A stretch of 47,086 bases of DNA from Gnetum montanum (GCA_015680685.1 MNCI01037811.1:351973-399058); one strand, 5' to 3'. Numbered from the stretch's first letter, positions 33,231 to 45,002 are shown. Numbers and translations are program-made. The notes: generated by a model not told the origin, from the letters alone.

Positions 33231-34625
33231 CATCTCGTGAGTGAGAAGATAGGTAAGAATGTTATCATACCATTTTGGCTCATTAGGCATTTGTTTAGTT
33301 ATAACCCCAACAAAGAGGAGTTCATTAGAAAATGTATCAAATAATTGGCTTTCTTCCTCTTTGTCATCCCATCGCAACCAAGACAAGTGATCAACGACCA
33401 CATTCTCAGTGTCCTTTCAATCTACCATCCTGAGATCGAATTCCTGCAAAATCACTAGCTATCATATGACATAGGGACTCACCATTAGCTTGTTCATTAG
33501 GATGTGGATAGCACTGTTGTTTATGTGCACAAACACCTTGTATTCAAGCACATAATGCTTGAACTTCTCTAAAGCAAACACCACCATCATCAAATTTTTT
33601 TATCATGGTGTAGTTCAGTTGTGCACCCACAATGCTTTGGTTGGCACAGTGGATGTAATATGGTCATTTCTTATCATCTAACTACATCAACATCACTTCC
33701 AAGGCAAAATTTGATGCATTTGTCATAATGTGAAATGGTTTGGACCAATTAGGTGCTTGTAGGATTGGATTTTCTACAAGCTTCTCTTTCAGTTACTAGA
33801 ATGTTTTCTCACATTCTATGATCTAGACAAAGGGAGCATCTATCTTGCTTAGCTTAATTAATGGTTTTGTGATCTTAGAGAAATTCTCATTGAATCGTTG
33901 GTAGTAGTTAATATGTCCAAGGAATGACTGAACATCTTTAACTATTTCTTGTTGGCGATTTATTCCTTGGATGACCCTTATTTTTTTCATGTTCACCTTG
34001 ATTCTGGCTTGTGAGATTTTGTGCCCCACTACAATGCCCTCTTGGATCATGAGGTGACTTTTTTACTAATTAAGCCGCAAGTTGGTTTCAACACACCATT
34101 TCAGCACTTGCTCAAGGTAGTCCAAGGCTTGCTCAAATGTAGCTCCATAGGTGGAGAAATCATCCATGAAGACTTCTACAGCACTACCAATCTGCTATTG
34201 AAAAATGCTTAGGACCAACCATTGGAATGTGGCAGGAGCATTACATAGACTAAATGGCATCTTACAATATGCAAAAGTTCCCTAGGGACTAGTGAATGTT
34301 GTCTTTTCCTGGTCTTCTAATGCAATTTGAATTTGGTTATAGCCACTATAACCATCTAGAAAGTTGTAGTAGCAATGCCCAGATATTGTATCGAGCACCT
34401 AATTAACAAATGGAAACAGAAAGTGATCCTTGAATGTTGCCATATTCAGTAGCCTAAAATCGATGTAGACCCACCACTTGCCACATTTCTTTGGCACAAT
34501 TACAAGTGGGCTAACCCACTTGCTATCTGTAATGGGATAGATGAACCTCACCTTGAGGAGTTGCTTGATTTCCTCCTTAACAATTTGCTTCAGTTTGGGG
34601 GTCAAACACCTCTATGGCTGTCATT
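33231..34625 (-). pseudogene. pol: Reverse transcriptase and RNase H pseudogene of element C
   Basis: RT from TPKLKQIVKEEIKQLL (34605) through WVSPLVIVPKKCGKW and YIDFRLLN to FMDDFSTYG (about 34150-34175). Thumb segment GIVVGHKISQARIKVN and FLGHINYYQRFNENFSKI (33823-34050). RNase H follows with a frame break (YYIHCANQSIVGAQLNYT-like, about 33620-33660), and the tail VVDHLSWLRWDDKEEESQLF at 33198-33401. Stops are fewer than in A. The FMDD motif and length agree with B. Confidence 0.84.
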
Positions 34626-35640
34626 TTAGCTTCATGGTTGGATCGATGTAAATGAGATGCCAACATATCCTAGGATCAATCTTTGTGAGTTCAAGATATG
34701 ACCAAGAAAAAGTTGTTGACTAGTTTTCAACTACTTTCAACAGCATCTTTTTTTGTTCTAGAGCAAGCTTTGCATTGATTATAACTAACTTTTCATTTTT
34801 CAAAAATACATATTCCATTCTAGGTAATAACATTCTCAGCTCAAGGGGCTCTTGTTTGAATTTGTTAGGAATTTCCAACTCTCCCCAGTGAGTATCATTA
34901 GAGAGTTGATGATGAACTTGCTCAAGTTCATCCATGCTCATGACATATGCACATGTTAAGCTCTTAGTCAGTTCCATGCATAGTGTGCTACTTTCAAAAT
35001 CAGCGGTTAGCCACAAGGTGCCCTCCTATTTTGTGGCTACTATGTATAAACACCTTTGAATTTCTACCTCTGGCACACATTGTTTACATGCAGAGATAGA
35101 TGCTTACTTTACGGCCCATAGTTTTTGCACATAATTACACTCACTATCGTTATACGCAATGCATGGAACTCTCTTCTTCTTGATCTTTTCAAATGCATTT
35201 TCTTTAGATATCTCTAGGGAAAGATCTCTGATGCCCATTTTAGCATCAACGGTGCTTAGCCATGCCCTTCCCATTATGATTAGAAAATCCCCTTTGCAAT
35301 TCTCCACTTTAATTACTAAGAAATCAACAGAATAAGACCACCCATAGACAGTGGTCACAATGTCTTCTACCAATTCCAATGGAATAGTAGTGGACTGGTC
35401 TGCCAACTCTAATATGATGTTGCTCTTCTTGAGATGAGGCAGGTTCTAAGTAATGTACATCTCATGAGAAATCAAATTAATACCAAAACCTAAATTAAGA
35501 AAAGCCTCGCACAATTCATTCCCAATAATCTATAAATAAATTAAAGGACTTCCAAGGTCAACTAATTTCCTGGGAAGGTTTTCTACACTAATCCAATCAA
35601 ACACTATATGGATGAGCATTATAATATGGATCCTTGCAAG
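34626..35640 (-). pseudogene. Protease and PR-RT linker of element C
   Basis: Protease remnant with LNLGFGINLIS where LDSGSxxNLIS is expected (about 35475-35515), so the catalytic D has become N. It is followed by a 100-codon piece (35104-35406) with GWSYSVDFLVIKVENCKG and MGRAWLSTVDAKMGIRDLS, then a 98-codon linker (34720-35016) ending KMLLKVVEN. The order is the same as in A and B. Confidence 0.78.
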
Positions 35641-38166
35641 AGTTTGGTTTAAAGAAGGCTTGAGGGAATTTGATATGGAGGAAGAGATAGGAGCAGGGTT
35701 GTCAACTACAGGTGTAGGTGAAGGCTTAGGTGGACTACAGGGTCGAAAGGAAGGTATTTCCTTTGATTAGGCATTTGATCCCTTTGATTGATGATTTGGT
35801 TGCAAATTAACAGCCCTCGTAGCATTATGTTGTTGCGGTTGAGTGGGTAGTTTACCTTACATTGGTGGAGTAAGCAATAGCTATGCAACTGGAGGAGGAG
35901 TATGTGCAAGGATAGGAGAAGGATAAGGATAAGAGGTAGTATCCCTTCTTTCATGTGGTGAATGAGCTCGATAATAATATGAAGGGTGGTAGTGAGGCTA
36001 TAAATTAGAAATGTGACTAGAGGAGTCATGTGGAGACATGGGTTACTACACATGGTAACCATATGGATCAGGTTGCCAATAAGGGTACTATTTTCATGGT
36101 GGTGCTAGCACCCATGATTGTGATTGCTACCATTGTTGATACTATTCATACTATTGAAGTGGAGCTCCACTTGGATAATACAGTTGTTGCTAGTGAAACT
36201 ACCTAAGATTACCTTAAGAATAAGGTAACCTTTTGGATGTTTGCCTTTATGTAAGCTATGGATGTAACGCATACACCCCAACCTCCTGTAGATGTGACAC
36301 AACAAGGCAACATCTCTTAGGATGTTCATACTCACAAACATGACACCCAAAATCATCATCTAATTCACTATCTGCAACCTCTTCTATTACAACCATCTTG
36401 CCCTTACCTTTGTAATATGCATGTTCAACTTCCTTGCGCCTCCTATGCTCATGCTCACTACTTTGTTCTTTGGACTCCTTAGCAATTTTGAGGATAGCTT
36501 GGAATCTATTGTCCATCGAGTTTCTTAACTAATCAACCTTGGCTGTAAGTTTAGATTGGAATTGTTGGAGTGGCAAGGATTTCTTATGCATCCCCTCATC
36601 AAATACAAACTCATCCTCACTATCACAGAATCAAACCTCCCTCTTATGAATGGAAGGATCATGGTTGTACTCTTTTATACTTTCTCTTTTTCGTTGTTTG
36701 CCCTCCTCTTTAGCTACCTACTCTATTAACCTTTGTATTTGATGGATAGTTAGTTCTGACAGTCACCCTTGGGCATAGACACCAAGGGTTTTCCTTGTTT
36801 CACTACGAAGCCTGTATACAATGTGGTGAAGTTGAACCCATTAAGAATAACCATGGCCAAGACATTTGTGCATTAAGGTGTAGTATCAACCAATGGTGGC
36901 ATCCAAGGGTTCATGTGTTCTTGGTTTCCACCCTTGAATTTGCTTCCTTAAGTTAGACACTCTAGAGTATGTTTGATCCTTATCATTGAACAACTCAAGC
37001 ATGGTACTCCATCATCTAATAGATTCTGGCTCTAAGGACTAGTATTAATTTTCTACTTCCTTGATGAGTGTCCTAGGGAACAAATTTAATTTCTACCACT
37101 CATTCTCTATGTTTTGCAAGGCACATGCATCTTAAAAAGCTTGAAGATGATTCTGTGGATTAGAGTTATATCCTCCTTCAAATCAAGCAATATTGTTCAT
37201 GTCTAACTATTTGATCTGGCTATCTTTCACATGCCTTGTTGGAATTCTGACTGCCTTTGTGATGTTAAGCATACTTCAGGTAGCAAATAGAGGCTCACCA
37301 AGGCCTTGGTCATGGTGCTTACGATGCCCTCTACTACCCCTTCATTCATAACAATGTGCCTCTCTTGAAGGTCTGTGCCCTTGATCTTGTCTTTCTTAAT
37401 GGTCTCTTTGGTTATTTTGGTCCCACCGATCATTTTTTTCATTTCGATCACCTCCATCATGGTCTTGCCTTCTGCAATCATGGTTAGAGCTAGAAGAAGA
37501 AGATGATGATGAAGGGGAAGAGGAAGTAGAACCAACACCATCACGATTCCTACTACAGCCTCTTCGACAATCGCCACCATGATCATGATCATGCTTCTTA
37601 TTTGCATCCTTGTCTTGACTTGCCCCTTCAAATCCTTCTTTGTCATTAGATCCTTTGTTACCAGAATTAGGATTGTCAAATATGGAGTGCAAATTCTGAT
37701 TTTGACCTCCATCATTGAAGTCAAAGAGAGGAGTTTCATTGAATGGAAACCCCCTAGAGAAGGGTTCCCCATTAGCTTGTTGGTACCACAAGAAAGGAGA
37801 ATCATTAAGTCCTTTTCCCTTCAGAAATTCATAGCGTTGCTCTAGCTGTTGGCCCCACAGACGTTTTGTTTCGATGGGATGATAATCCCTAGTGTCAGCA
37901 TCTTCCACAATATACTCCCCATGATGGTCTTGAAGACCACATCGTGCAAGCATTTGATAGAGCATTGTAGGAGTAGCATGATCAGGCAGCAACATAATGT
38001 TGCCCTCCATATCATGCCACCATAGCTATTTATCTTGGTGTAGGATGAAGGTGAAGTTTGGCACATACTCATTAGGATGAGTATATATAATTCAATACTG
38101 TTGAGGCTTTGGTAGATTAACTCTATCAACCTTGGGTGGAGAATCGCTCCTATGAGAAGAAGACAT
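35641..38166 (-). pseudogene. gag: gag pseudogene of element C
   Basis: ATG at 38164-38166, beginning MSSSHRSDSPPK. Conserved DMEGNIMLLPDHATP follows, and the N-terminal half stays open for 204 codons (37396-38010). It is acidic, with the run GGDCRRGCSRNRDG and a serine run near 37490-37530. The capsid-type segment is broken up (about 36870-37200). The zinc knuckle, GCHVCEYEHPKRCC at about 36303-36360, has the spacing CX2CX3HX3C and is intact. A Tyr/His/Pro-rich tail follows (35706-36062 region). Compared with A and B the N-terminal half is clearly diverged. Confidence 0.8.
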
Positions 38167-38309
38167 TTTTAGCTAGTGAATAAAAAATCACAATGTGCTT
38201 TGAGAATTTGTTATAGTAATTGTAAAATAAGATATGACTCTAAGGTTCATTCCAACAATTTACATACTTTCACTCAGTCCTAGATAGCGCATAAAACAAC
38301 AACAAAAAG

Positions 38310-38328
38310 TTCCCAACAATGACGCCAA
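38310..38328 (-). other. Primer-binding site of element C
   Basis: Minus strand TTGGCGTCATTGTTGGGAA directly after the LTR end. It is closest of the three to the intact tRNA-Asp-complementary site at its 5' half. Confidence 0.8.
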
Positions 38329-39000
38329 TGATGAGCAATGAGGTACCCCTACGCCCAACCATATGAATCACTAAGGTGTTACACACAATCTAGTTGAATT
38401 CCATAGACCTATAGTTATCTAATGCACTAGCTCTTCTAGGAAGTGAAGTGGGCGTTGAGAACATTCATTGTCTTCCCAACTACACTTGTGAGGTTCAAGG
38501 GTATGGTTTAAGTGTAATTGAGGAATATGATTTTTCTTATTTTATATTTTATAGATTTGGTCACCTACAATAAGAATGAAGAGTAGAGTAATTTAAAATC
38601 TAATTCATTATTGCCTATTTAACCTAACACAAGTAACCGCCCCACTTTCCTGGACACATCCTAACCACATATAGTATTGCTGGGCTACCAAACGTTAAGC
38701 ATTACTAGGTTACCAAGTGCTATATGAATGCTCGAAGTGGTCGTGCTCGTGTTTATGAATTGCTAGAAATAAATTGCTTAATTCAAATGCATTTAAGTAA
38801 AAAGCAAGAAAGTAAAATGCATTTAAAAAAATATTAATCTATTCTAAGTGCTACAATGATTGTTAAAAGAGTTTGTATTGTCAAAAGAGTTTGTTTTATT
38901 CCTATCACACTACTGCGCTCAAGTACATCAGTGTTCGAACAAAGAACCGTACACACTTAGACTCCTTCTGCGGGCACTCAGAAAATATTCTAACTCTAAG
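38329..39000 (-). repeat. 5' LTR of element C, lacking its U3/TATA end
   Basis: Begins TGATGAGCAATG (LTR end) and aligns with 28993-29630 to the block CTTCTGCGGGCA...ATTCTAACTCT. After about 39000 homology ends, so TATA box, U3 array and LTR start are gone. A 20-base unit is duplicated at about 38860-38896 (AAAAGAGTTTGT twice). Confidence 0.85.
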
Positions 39001-40340
39001 AAATCAAAGATTGTGATGAAGATCCTCTAAACTCTAGCTAGATGATTTGATCTGATCGTCTTTACAATTGAAGAGGCTAGAAGTCTATCAAAGTTGACCA
39101 TGGTCACACTCATTGGTAGCTTAAAGACCTTTCAGCAAAGAATTAATGAAAGAGAAGAAACAACAACAAATGCTTTTCAATTTCGGAAAAATCCATAAAG
39201 ATCCTCAAATTAACAACAAAAGTTTCAAAGAAACTCCTCAAATCAAGGATGTGGACTTAGTTGAGGATGAAGAGGTAGCAGTGTAATAGGATGTGAACAT
39301 AGTTGAGGATAAAGAGGCAATCATGGAAGAGGACGTGGACATGGCCAAGGTGAAGTTGATTCGAACAAATCTAAAGAAAGAAAATGGTATGGTTTTTGCC
39401 ATAAATATAACTACAATAAGTTAAAATATTGGACAAAGAAGAGACTTCAACAAAAGGTTGTTGCAAATTACTTTGAGGAAGAAAACAAATGAGAGGAGGT
39501 GTTTTACATTGAAGAGAAGACTAAAAAATTCTTAGTCACAACCATTGATCAACACTTAGGTAACAATGTTTGGTATGTTAATAGTGGTAGCAGTCATTAC
39601 ATGATAGGCAACAAGTCATTGCTAACTAATATGAAGGATCATAAAGGAACAGTCAATGTTGGAACTGGCATAAGGGTGACCATAGCTAGCATTGGATTAG
39701 TTGCTTTTAAAACAAAGACATGAAACAAATATACCATCCCTAATGTTTATTATGTTCCAGATTTGAAGAAGAATTTGTTAAGCGTTGATCAGTTATGCAG
39801 CAAAGGTTATAAAGTGGAATTTATAGATGATCTTTGTAAAGTTTCTAAAAAGAAGCAAGGTCAAGAGGTTGTTATTCTCCCCATGAGTCAAAATAGAATA
39901 TATAAGTTGGAGGTGCAAAAGGATGTAAAGACATGGCTATGGCATGCAAGATTAGGTCATGTTAACTTCAAATCAATGGATTAATTCAATCTGGCATTGA
40001 AAACTCATCCATACCTCAAATCAATGAATTAGGCCATGTCAACTTAAAATCAATGGATTAATTAAATCTGCCAAGGTTTGGTTAGAGGTATGGATCACTT
40101 TTCAATGCCAGATTCAATTAAGTGTCAAGTTTGTGCAATTGGTCAAGCCAAAAAATTACTATTTCCCCATAGAGAATCTAGATCTGCCTAGATTTAGTTT
40201 ACATGGATTTATGTGGGCCTATACAAACTTTTAGGAAAGAATAGATACTTTTACGTGTTAGTTGATGATTTTCAAAGATGATATGGGGTTATTTTTTAAA
40301 AAACTAAGGATGAAGCTTTAGAATATTACAAAATTTTCAA
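39001..40340 (+). pseudogene. Ty1/copia relic: gag, protease and integrase fragments
   Basis: Opens in the middle of a copia Gag (about 39065-39160), where KLTMVTLIGSLKTFQQRINERE matches the typical EELIGSLxxxEQRI region. Zinc-knuckle remnants follow (about 39390-39430). A protease piece is open at 39499-39723 with VWYVNSGSSHYMIGNK; the usual catalytic DSG reads NSG. The pre-integrase domain is at 39763-39984 with KNLLSVDQLCSKGY and WLWHARLGHVNFKSMD. Integrase start remnants, CQVCAIGQAKK and KNRYFYVLVDDF, are at about 40125-40280. No LTR or RT is seen. A local inverted duplication interrupts it at 39981-40121. It is clearly a different superfamily from the gypsy elements. Confidence 0.82.
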
Positions 40341-40700
40341 AAATGAGGTAGAAAATCAAAAACAAAGCAAATAAAAAAGATCTAGATAAAAATAGTAAAT
40401 TCACAAGTCATGACTCTGAAAATTTTTTAGGAAAAATGACATAATCCATAAAAAAATTGCTGCATAATCCATCTCAACATGCCTTTTGGTGATATCAATT
40501 TCACTTACGGTAGGGAACAAATTCATCGCCAAATAAAAGGGAAAAAGAGATGCAAAAATCTAAAGTATATCTATGCTGATTTCAGACTTCATTAAAAAAA
40601 AAGTGGCAAAGTTGAAAAGGTACCTGATGTGACTCTTCATTATGTCAAAGCATGTGAGATGAGGGGAGGACAACAGTTTCATGCTTTTACATTACCTAAT
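40341..40700. other. Unassigned stretch after the copia relic
   Basis: A-rich sequence with no sustained frame and no similarity to the LTR families of this window. I see nothing that can be named. Confidence 0.4.
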
Positions 40701-40708
40701 GGAATCGT

Positions 40709-40779
40709 TGATGTTATATGATGCCAGATAAGCTATAGCTTCTTTGAGCATATCTTCTTTCCAAACTGCAGAAAAATTG
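40709..40779 (-). pseudogene. Possible host-gene exon (unrecognised)
   Basis: On the minus strand TCAATTTTTCTGCAG is a good acceptor, followed by about 70 bases open in one frame (WKEDMLKEAIAYLASYN) and by the donor-like AG/GTAATG. The peptide is balanced in composition and does not resemble the retroelement proteins here. No neighbouring exon can be joined with confidence, and on the + strand the same bases give a different short open stretch. This could be a real exon, a pseudogene piece or chance. Confidence 0.25.
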
Positions 40780-41095
40780 ATAACACGGTAACAAACGTTG
40801 AAAATTTTAATTAGTATAAGTTCATTAAACCATCAACGTATTTGATGTTTCTTTGAAATGAAATTAAAATTAAAGAAAAGTACAAATAAAATGGAATGAG
40901 GTTTGAACAGATTGTTTAACGTTTTTCACAAAATTGCTATGAAAAGCAGAGAATTCAAACAACCAAAAAATGAAATAAATAAATTTTAAGTTACGATTCG
41001 TTGGGACTGCCACATTTCTGTTTCTAAATGGCTTTTGTGTGCCCCAGGAGTCATGGCACGGGTAACATTTTCCAAAATGCAGACAGACGAGACCA

Positions 41096-41145
41096 TGATG
41101 CATTATTGTGCCAACGTCTATGATGCATTATTGTGCCAACGTCTA
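41096..41145 (+). repeat. 25-bp tandem duplication
   Basis: Two exact copies of a 25-base unit (41096-41120 and 41121-41145) containing GCATTATTGTGCCAACG. Confidence 0.9.
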
Positions 41146-41743
41146 TGCATCAAAAGAATCCGATTCGTGGAAGCCAGGAATCATGATTCTGAACGTTTTT
41201 GGGTACATGTGCCTCAAGAAAAAGTGGGGACAGATTAGTAGCGGGGAACATCATGGAGAAAATTTTTATATATTATTTTTTTTAAAATTAAATCTCATAT
41301 ATCATAAGAAAACATTGTAGAATATAGAACAAGTACAATGTAAATCCAAAATATTGTTAATACTTAAAAATTGCACAGAAGATTACAATATCACCATAAA
41401 CTAAAGCAAGAAAATTCGCTGGAGGGCATCCGATCCATTTCCTTACTCAAGAAACATATAATTTCTGCAACAACCAAAATGACAGCAATAAAATGAAACC
41501 TGTTTGTTACTCATTCTAATCTTTCCAAGAATTAAATTAAGCCTCAAGCCTCAACCAAATTTATAGCAAATTACGGCAAATCACATCTGCTAATACTTTT
41601 GTTCAACCAATGACCTGTGACTAGCTGTAGGGCCATGTTGAAGAGGACCACATTATAAAAAGACACAACTTCATTAAACTAGGCACAGCTGAGTAACTCA
41701 CCTCACCTACGATGATCCAAAAACATTTCACACGCTCGGCACT
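41143..41743 (+). repeat. Direct duplication, copy 1
   Basis: From CTATGCATCAAAAGAATCC to the block near GATGATCCAAAAACATTTC. It recurs at 42964-43363 with point differences. Copy 1 has about 200 bases (about 41330-41540) absent from copy 2. No coding recognised; the 67-to-79-codon open stretches inside it are not conserved between the copies. Confidence 0.75.
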
Positions 41744-41874
41744 AGTCATGATGAAGGGGAAAGTAAAAACACAGAGCCATGAGCTTGACCATTGCCCATG
41801 TGCTGGTGCACTTTGTTGGCTCATAAACAACAGATTTTTTAAAAAAAGTTGAACAAGCATCCATCAATCATGTT

Positions 41875-42099
41875 CATGACTCATGACCCATGACAATAAC
41901 CTTGTTTTGTTTTTTCTTTTTTCTCGGTAGAGGTAGAGATACAAAAAAAAAGCAAAAAACAGCAATGACCAATAAACATGTGTGAATGTGAGTCATGACT
42001 CATGACCCATGATGATGACCTTGTTTTGTTTTTTCTAGAGATACCAGAAAAAGAGCAAAAACCAGCAATGATCAATAAACACGCGTGAATGTGAGTCAT
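41875..42099 (+). repeat. Local tandem duplication of about 110 bp
   Basis: Units 41875-41993 and 41994-42099 both start CATGACTCATGACCCATGA and share ACCTTGTTTTGTTTTTTCT and AGCAATGA(C/T)CAATAAACA. The ORFs reading through it on the minus strand reflect the repeat. Confidence 0.85.
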
Positions 42100-42391
42100 T
42101 CATGGCGGAACCTTTGACGCTCCCAAAGGCCAATCCATGCAAATGCAATGTTTACCTTGCACACCCCGTCTCAAACTTGATTTCCGTGTGACCCAAAGTT
42201 GGCCTTTCGGCCTTCGGTTACCAAAGTGCCCTTTCGTGATTTCCGTGTATTTGTTTATTCATCCGTACTTCCTTGTTTTCTATGGTCTGTGTCATGATGA
42301 TGTCATGAATCTTGATTGGTTGGCCACACCTAACATGTCATTAAGTGTCTGGTAAGATTGCAGCAAAAAATCGGTAAGATTTTAATGCACA

Positions 42392-42661
42392 ATGCAGAAA
42401 TTATGTACAGGACAAAGTTTCATTGGAAATTATGAAATAGGTACCCATTGCGAATTTCATGTGCTTTTGTACGCACTCTTGAATCCAACGCCAACAGTTC
42501 ATCAAAATTTGTACGCAATCGCGAATCTTGAACGCATAGGCAAACAGGCACGGTTCTTATGGTCCACTTTTAATGGCTTGGCCTTCATCTGCGCCGAAAC
42601 CAGCGGTATCGCTGCACTGACGGTACAGCCCAACAGAGTTGGGAATTTCAGGATTTTGTAA
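42392..42661 (+). CDS. Unrecognised 89-codon open reading frame in a GC-richer island
   Basis: Open from MQKLCTGQ to GNFRIL in a stretch (about 42120-42670) that keeps more CG dinucleotides than the retroelement DNA around it. It therefore could be low-copy, less methylated DNA, for example part of a gene or promoter. No domain recognised. A minus-strand frame over the same bases is also open (42502-42696), which lowers confidence that either codes. Confidence 0.2.
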   Translation: MQKLCTGQSFIGNYEIGTHCEFHVLLYALLNPTPTVHQNLYAIANLERIGKQARFLWSTFNGLAFICAETSGIAALTVQPNRVGNFRIL

Positions 42662-42663
42662 AT

Positions 42664-42963
42664 TGTAAATGTACGTTTTTCGTAGAAATTTGGCATTTTA
42701 CCTGTATATTACTTTGATAAGTTTTCGTTAAATTTTTTTTTTAAGTAGTCTGACAATCCATATACGGTTATTTAACCGTCAAAATTCCAAACCTGCGGCC
42801 AAGACGGCAAAGGTTATTTTTGTTCCTTTTAGGCAATGAATAACCTACGTTATTATATGATGATATACATGCCCATAGCGGATGGATTCTTGCTGCATGG
42901 CTACGGCTCCACGGCATGCCCATCATGCATGGCAAAAAATCTACATAAGCAAAATGTAAAGCC
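42664..42963. other. Intergenic stretch, nothing recognised
   Basis: AT-rich with a T run (about 42727-42745), then ordinary mixed sequence. No repeat partner seen in this window. Confidence 0.4.
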
Positions 42964-43363
42964 CTATGCATCAAAAGAATCCAATTCGTAGGAAACCAGG
43001 AATTGAGGATTCGTGATTCTGAACGTGTTTGGGTATGTGTGTCTCAAGAAAAAGTGGGGACTGGTCGGTTCTTAGCCGGGACATGATAAAAAAATTTAAA
43101 TATATTAGTTTTTTAAAAAATTAAATCTAATATATCATAAAAATACATTGTAAAATATACANGCCTCAACCAAATTTATAACAAATCAGGTCTGCTAATA
43201 CTTCTGTTCAACGACTACTTGTGAGTACCACCCTAGGGACTACTTGTGAGTAGCGCTGTAGGGCCACATTGAAGATGACCGCATTATAAGAAGACAACTT
43301 AACTAAACCAGGCACACCCAATAACTCACCTCACCAACAATAATCCAAAACCTTTCAAACACT
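42964..43363 (+). repeat. Direct duplication, copy 2, with an N at 43162
   Basis: Matches 41143-41743 but lacks about 200 bases exactly at the N (43162), where sequence jumps to GCCTCAACCAAATTTATAAC. The missing segment could be a real deletion or an unclosed assembly gap. A short internal repeat CTACTTGTGAGTA occurs twice at 43215-43253. Confidence 0.7.
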
Positions 43364-43369
43364 GATATT

Positions 43370-45000
43370 ATTTACTTAAGAACATAAAAGTAAATTACTA
43401 AAAAGTAGATTAATGCTAGTTTAAATGCTCCAATGGATAGAGAAAGTAAATGTTTTTTTTGTTTTGTTGTAATTTTTTTCAGAATTGGCCTGTACATTGT
43501 TGCTTTTTAAAACTACAAAGTAGATTGGCAACATTCTTTTCCTTCTTTGGCCTTGTCTACGTTTGTGTGCACGTTGCAGCCTTAATTTATCAGCAAGGTA
43601 AAAAACACAATTTTTATTAGTGCAAACTGTTACTTGTAGGTGTGTTATTTAGAGGTTCAATCTCAACGTATATTGTGTGTTTACCCACACGGAACCCATA
43701 ACAAATTTTCAATTAGGAATTAAGCCTTTGTTTAATTTTAGTGAGAGTTCACGCGACTTGCAATTTTCTGAAAGTGCAAGGCTACGCGACACATTTTTTT
43801 AAAAAAATCCTTTTAATTATGCAACATAATGCATCTTGCATTAGAAATATTTCCTACTTGCACTTCAAATTTGAAACATGTGATCCACTATGACTTGCAT
43901 GATGTTGTAATTTATAACAGAAACAAGATATCGATAATGTGAATCTATGTATCTTACAATATTTGTGCACATATATTCGCATTTTAAAACTATGACCACA
44001 TTGCGATGTGTAGTTTTGTAGCACATTTTATTTTTATTTTTTTGTTTAGATTGCTTCATATGCAAATGAACTGCTACCCATAGTTTGGTAGCACTATTTC
44101 TAATTTTTCTATTGAGTTTCACATTGCTAGAAAACCATGAAGTTCTTCATGAAAAAGGCTTTTCTAAGGTCCTAGTATAAAAATTTATATAAACTCTCAA
44201 TTAAACTAGAAAGGATATACGTAACTTTATTTTTGCTCAAAAACTTGGATTACAATAGCAAGAAACATACTTTCAAGGAGACAAATAATTAATCAAACTG
44301 TTTCACTCTCTTACAATACAAACTTGATCATATAAGTTCGTAAATCTATTTTTGAATTAAGTGCTAACATTGTATGCTCCTAAGCTTTCTTGGATCATTT
44401 CCAGTGAGCTTTTTTTGTAAAACCATTGCTTATGTTACTATAAGTTAATTATAGCAATACTATAACTTGAAATATTAAGATGTATCGTTTAGAATGTTGA
44501 CACCATGTGTCTTTATTAAGTGGAGAAGGCTCCTTATTGCATTTGGTTGTGGGAATTGAAGAAATTATTTTTTGATATCTCTAAACTTATCTTATTGTTT
44601 CATATTTTAAACTTAATAACTCATATATATCAATGGTAAGATTACTATTCTTTTAATTTTTTATAACTGATAGTGGTTTGATGCAATATTAATATCTCCA
44701 TATGCATGGCATGCAAATGTTTTGATGTGCTATAACATATTAGCAATTTCTTCAATGTGTGCTAATAATATTAATTTTAATTCACCATAGCTATAGTTGG
44801 CTAAATATTTGTGAAAATTTGCCTTCATAGCAATTGTTGTTTTTAAAGTTCTATACAATCATGAATGTGGTAAAAGCTAAAGGGAATAGCCAAAGAGATT
44901 TTCCATGTCAGTAGTATTTTTTGAATTGTAATTATTTCAAAAACATAGTAATACACTTGTTTATCAATTTTTTTTGTGTTATGTTATTCTAAATGTTATT
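43370..45000. other. AT-rich stretch with no recognisable gene or element
   Basis: About 1.6 kb with T- and A-runs and no shared similarity to the LTR families here. Small features: GTTCACGCGACTTG and GGCTACGCGACAC spaced 40 bases apart (43746-43792), and two variants of GTAGTTTTGTAGCAC / TAGTTTGGTAGCAC (about 44012 and 44080). The 85-codon minus-strand ORF 43865-44122 is not supported by anything else. Confidence 0.5.
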
Positions 45001-45002
45001 TA

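Larger units (their letters stand above)
28993..39000 (-). mobile_element. Element C: gypsy element without ORF3, inserted in element A's 3' LTR
   Basis: On the minus strand: truncated 5' LTR (38329-39000), PBS, gag, protease, RT/RNase H, integrase with an assembly fault, spacer, and a complete 3' LTR (28993-29820). LTRs are of the B-type found in element N. The left boundary is sharp inside A's 3' LTR. The right boundary is not the LTR start but a break at about 39000, where copia-like sequence begins, so the second target duplication and the rest of A's LTR are lost. All genes are broken. Unlike A and B it goes from spacer straight to the LTR without ORF3. Confidence 0.88.

Noticed and set aside
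37579-37845. 88-codon + strand ORF across element C gag
   Set aside because: It lies antisense to the better-supported gag frame (37396-38010) and has no conservation in A or B.
40620-40720. Possible PPR-protein fragment (KACEMRGGQQFHAF)
   Set aside because: Only one short motif vaguely like a PPR repeat, with no adjacent repeats and a stop soon after; the minus-strand exon reading overlaps it.
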